Origin: Dyella subtropica | GTDB lineage: Bacteria > Pseudomonadota > Gammaproteobacteria > Xanthomonadales > Rhodanobacteraceae | Length of the DNA: 64,000 bases | Assembly (NCBI RefSeq): GCF_026283965.1 | Contig: NZ_JAPDPD010000002.1 | Span: 186,001-250,000, forward strand | Direction of reading: 5' to 3' | Shown: piece by piece, positions 61,730 through 64,000 of the stretch | Position numbering within the stretch: position 1 is the stretch's first letter | Layout: each line of letters opens with the position of its first letter | The notes under the pieces: model-generated | Told to the model about the DNA's origin: nothing | Databases searched by the model: none | The model's input: only the letters and a program-made list of their open reading frames with translations | Program-made: the position numbers and the translations under genes

Positions 61730-63088
61730 ATGCGCATCGTTGATCTGGCGTTTAAGCGCGTCGCCGTTTGGGGTTTCGGCCGGGAAGGGCGCGCGGCGAT
61801 CACCGCATGGCGCAAGCGTCTCCCAGAACAACCGCTGACGTTGTTCTGCAGTGAAGCGGAAATCGCGGCGGCGCAAGCCTTCGATGCCGCATTGACCATT
61901 CATGGCCACGAGCCCGATGCCATTGCGTTGGCACCGTTCGACGTCGTGGTGAAGTCGCCTGGCATTTCCGCGTACAAGCCCGCGCTGCTGGCGGCAAAGG
62001 AGGCTGGCATCCAGATCACCTCCGGCACCGCGCTGTGGTTTGGCGAAAATCCGCAGGCCAAGGTGATTGCCGTCACCGGCACCAAAGGCAAAAGCACCAC
62101 CACCGCCTTGATAGCGCATCTCGCACGCGCGCTTGGGGTGCGCACGGCGCTGGCCGGCAACATCGGCCTGCCACTGCTGGAATTGCTGGATCAGTCCGCC
62201 GATCTATGGGCGATCGAACTGTCCAGCTTCCAGACCGGCGAAGCGGGCCCGCTCTCGCTCGGCGTCATCACCAGCCTGTACGAAGAGCACCTCGACTGGC
62301 ACGGCTCACGCGAGCGTTATGTCGCCGACAAGCTCATGCTGACCCACAGCTCCCGTCAGTTGCTGGTCAACGCGCTACAGCCGACTTTGCTGGAAAAAAC
62401 ATCCAGCCATCCACATCGCCTCCTGTTCGGTGAATCCGATGGCTGGCATGTGGCGGATGGCTTCATTCGCCGCGGCACGCGAAGCGTATTCGAAGTCGCC
62501 AAGCTTTCCGTTCCGGGCCAGCACAATGCGCTCAATGCCTGCGCCGCACTCGCCGCGCTGGAGGCGATGGGCCATGACGCGATGGCCGCCGCGCCCGCGC
62601 TGACCAACTTCATTCCGCTCCCACATCGCCTGCAACCCCTGGGCGAGCGCGACGGCGTGTTCTGGATCAACGATTCCATCAGTACCACTCCGCAAGCCAC
62701 ACTTGCCGCACTCGAAAGCTTGCGTGGCCGCGCCGTAACCGTGCTGGCCGGCGGCCATGACCGCGGCCTCGACTGGTCGGAATTCGTCGCCGCCGTTTCG
62801 GCCACGCCACCGCATGCCATCGTATGCAGCGGCACCAACGGCCCGCGCATCGCCACTGCTTTGCGCGAAACCGGGGTGTCCACCCAGATCGTCGAAGCCA
62901 GCGGGCTGGACGCCGCCGTCGCCGCCGCACGCGAACTGACGCCTCGCGACGGCTGCATCCTGCTTTCTCCCGGCGCGCCCAGCTTTGATCAGTTCCACGA
63001 CTACGCCGAGCGCGGCCGCCATTTCGCCGATCTGGCAGGGTTTGATGGGCGTGAGATCACGGGGATCGAGGGCTTGGGGATCGCTTGA
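61730..63088 (+). CDS. murD2: UDP-MurNAc-L-alanine:L-glutamate ligase MurD2
   Basis: A 452-residue Mur ligase that adds L-glutamate rather than D-glutamate to UDP-MurNAc-L-Ala, the partner of MurL. The nucleotide-binding motif GTKGKSTTT is at 117-125, the second ATP motif region is ELSSFQ near 165, and the C-terminal domain has NDSISTTPQATLAALES near 308 and VLAGGHDRGLD near 330. The NDS and GGHDRG blocks are those of MurD-type ligases. L-Glu specificity is inferred from the operon with murL. The stop of murL is only 15 bases upstream. A regular murD and murI are expected elsewhere in the genome. Confidence 0.88.
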   Translation: MRIVDLAFKRVAVWGFGREGRAAITAWRKRLPEQPLTLFCSEAEIAAAQAFDAALTIHGHEPDAIALAPFDVVVKSPGISAYKPALLAAKEAGIQITSGTALWFGENPQAKVIAVTGTKGKSTTTALIAHLARALGVRTALAGNIGLPLLELLDQSADLWAIELSSFQTGEAGPLSLGVITSLYEEHLDWHGSRERYVADKLMLTHSSRQLLVNALQPTLLEKTSSHPHRLLFGESDGWHVADGFIRRGTRSVFEVAKLSVPGQHNALNACAALAALEAMGHDAMAAAPALTNFIPLPHRLQPLGERDGVFWINDSISTTPQATLAALESLRGRAVTVLAGGHDRGLDWSEFVAAVSATPPHAIVCSGTNGPRIATALRETGVSTQIVEASGLDAAVAAARELTPRDGCILLSPGAPSFDQFHDYAERGRHFADLAGFDGREITGIEGLGIA

Positions 63089-63159
63089 CACTTTCGGGTA
63101 AGACGGCAGTCGTGAGGTTTGTATAGGATCACGATGATTGCAGCCCGGAGCCAAACGTC

Positions 63160-63567
63160 ATGTCACGCCTTTCCTCCGCCACCGTCGTATCCACCGACGC
63201 GGACTACCTGCATCACATCCGTGCCGGCCACTACTCGCTGGATGCCGACGAGCCGAAGGCGCTGGGTGGGCAGGGGGCTGGCCCGGCACCGTTCGATCTC
63301 TACATTGCCTCGCTCGCGGCCTGCACCGCGATCACCCTGCGCATGTATGCGCAGCGCAAGGGTTGGAACCTCGGCGAGTTTCGCGCCGAGTTGAACCTTA
63401 CGCGCGATGACGAAGGCAAGATCCATATCCACCGCATCCTGCATTCGGATCAACCGCTGAGCGATGAGCAGTGGCAGCGACTGCTGGAAATCGTCGCCAA
63501 CACACCGGTGACCAAGGCCATGCGCGAAGGGGCGGAAATCACCAGTGCGCGGGGTGATGTTGTCTAG
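63160..63567 (+). CDS. OsmC-family protein with one redox cysteine
   Basis: A 135-residue OsmC/Ohr-fold protein. The first family cysteine is present in SLAACTAITLRMYAQRKGW (Cys55), and the core AP-FDLYIASLAAC segment matches organic peroxide reductases. The position of the second cysteine, normally in a CPV motif, reads NTPVTKAM, so it is Thr115. Without the resolving cysteine a peroxidase cycle through lipoyl partners is doubtful; I recall other family members with TPV here, so this may be a normal subgroup. The ATG at 63160 has GGAG 10 bases upstream. Confidence 0.85.
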   Translation: MSRLSSATVVSTDADYLHHIRAGHYSLDADEPKALGGQGAGPAPFDLYIASLAACTAITLRMYAQRKGWNLGEFRAELNLTRDDEGKIHIHRILHSDQPLSDEQWQRLLEIVANTPVTKAMREGAEITSARGDVV

Positions 63568-63588
63568 CGCGCTTGTAGCGGGTTTCTT

Positions 63589-64000
63589 CTACGGCGCCCG
63601 CGTTCCACCCAGCTGAAGGGCCAACGCGTACAGCACGCGAAGATCATCCGCGTCGAGGGTGTCGCCTCCGATACCCCGGAAGTGATGGTGGAACGAGCGC
63701 ACCGCCGCGCTGCGGTCGTCCAATGGATAGCCGATGAGGCCCAGCGCCATCCATGGATCGAATCCGGGCGGGGGATCGACCAAGGTTCCTTGCGGCCAAA
63801 GGCCAAAGCCGGCATCGGCCAGTTGCTTCCAGGGAAACAACCGGCCGGGGTCGACTTTGCGACTGGGAGCAAGATCCTCATGCCCGATGATCTGGGTACG
63901 GGGAATGCGTAACCGATCGGTGAGGTCGGTCAGCAAGCGCAACAGGCTATCGATTTGCGCGGACGCAAATGGCGACTTGCCGTCGTTGTCCAACTCGATG
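63589..64000 (-). CDS. N-acetylmuramoyl-L-alanine amidase (amidase_2), N-terminus beyond window
   Basis: Partial zinc amidase; 136 residues are visible and the 5' part lies beyond base 64000. IELDNDG at the cut edge, IGHEDLAPSRKVDPG near 50 and FPWKQLADAG are the amidase_2 signature, with the zinc histidine in GHED and the catalytic lysine in RKVDPG. The C-terminal region (about 80-130, RSFHHHFRG) is typical of AmiD-like enzymes that trim muropeptides. Whether it has a lipoprotein signal cannot be seen. It converges with the OsmC gene. Confidence 0.88.
   Translation of the reverse strand, partial: IELDNDGKSPFASAQIDSLLRLLTDLTDRLRIPRTQIIGHEDLAPSRKVDPGRLFPWKQLADAGFGLWPQGTLVDPPPGFDPWMALGLIGYPLDDRSAAVRSFHHHFRGIGGDTLDADDLRVLYALALQLGGTRAP

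Overview
The window looks like chromosomal DNA of a high-GC gammaproteobacterium of the Xanthomonadales/Lysobacterales, most like the Rhodanobacteraceae (Dyella, Rhodanobacter, Luteibacter). The reasons are the MurL/MurD2 pair, a fused aspartate kinase/diaminopimelate decarboxylase, a SapC-family protein, a xanthomonalisin-like sedolisin, a large TonB-dependent receptor and GTAG-type REP sequences. This is recognition from protein and repeat types. No rRNA or other species marker is present, and I see no tRNA, CRISPR array, prophage or insertion sequence.

Layout. 1-9 kb: a truncated sensor kinase, then a tight leftward unit glnS, nucleoside deaminase and TVP38 membrane protein, a MASE2-GGDEF diguanylate cyclase, and rightward DUF2007, apt and msrA facing oxyR. 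9-20 kb: an OxyR-type operator, a candidate small RNA, an M1 aminopeptidase, a 1396-residue envelope protein of unknown function overlapping prmC, and a secreted chitinase behind an 18-bp palindrome. 20-30 kb: dxs, an HNH nuclease, SapC, an exported RidA protein and a three-gene heavy-metal-type RND efflux operon. 30-34 kb: a choloylglycine-hydrolase-like enzyme, a DUF1906 protein, a small charged exported protein and a GNAT acetyltransferase. 34-41 kb: an acyl-CoA dehydrogenase, a lipoprotein, a SET-domain methyltransferase, a GreA/GreB factor and a second EF-G. 41-48 kb: two paralogous TonB-like proline-rich proteins around an MddA-like methyltransferase, then a TonB-dependent receptor. 48-55 kb: a periplasmic molybdenum hydroxylase whose iron-sulfur subunit has lost one cluster site, an amino acid permease, yefM-yoeB and a sedolisin. 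55-64 kb: class I fumarase, the lysC-lysA fusion, murL, murD2, an OsmC protein and a truncated amidase.

The spaces between genes are the least explained part. A composite element of about 400 bp occurs four times, with several hairpins whose stems change by compensating substitutions while the loops stay constant. Two consecutive hairpins carry TCC loops; read on the other strand these are GGA loops resembling CsrA/RsmA sites. Three REP clusters and an inverted pair of 114-bp repeats add to this. The other leading candidates are a C-rich-loop small RNA placed like oxyS next to oxyR, and the TonB-like pair sharing an undescribed four-cysteine C-terminal domain.
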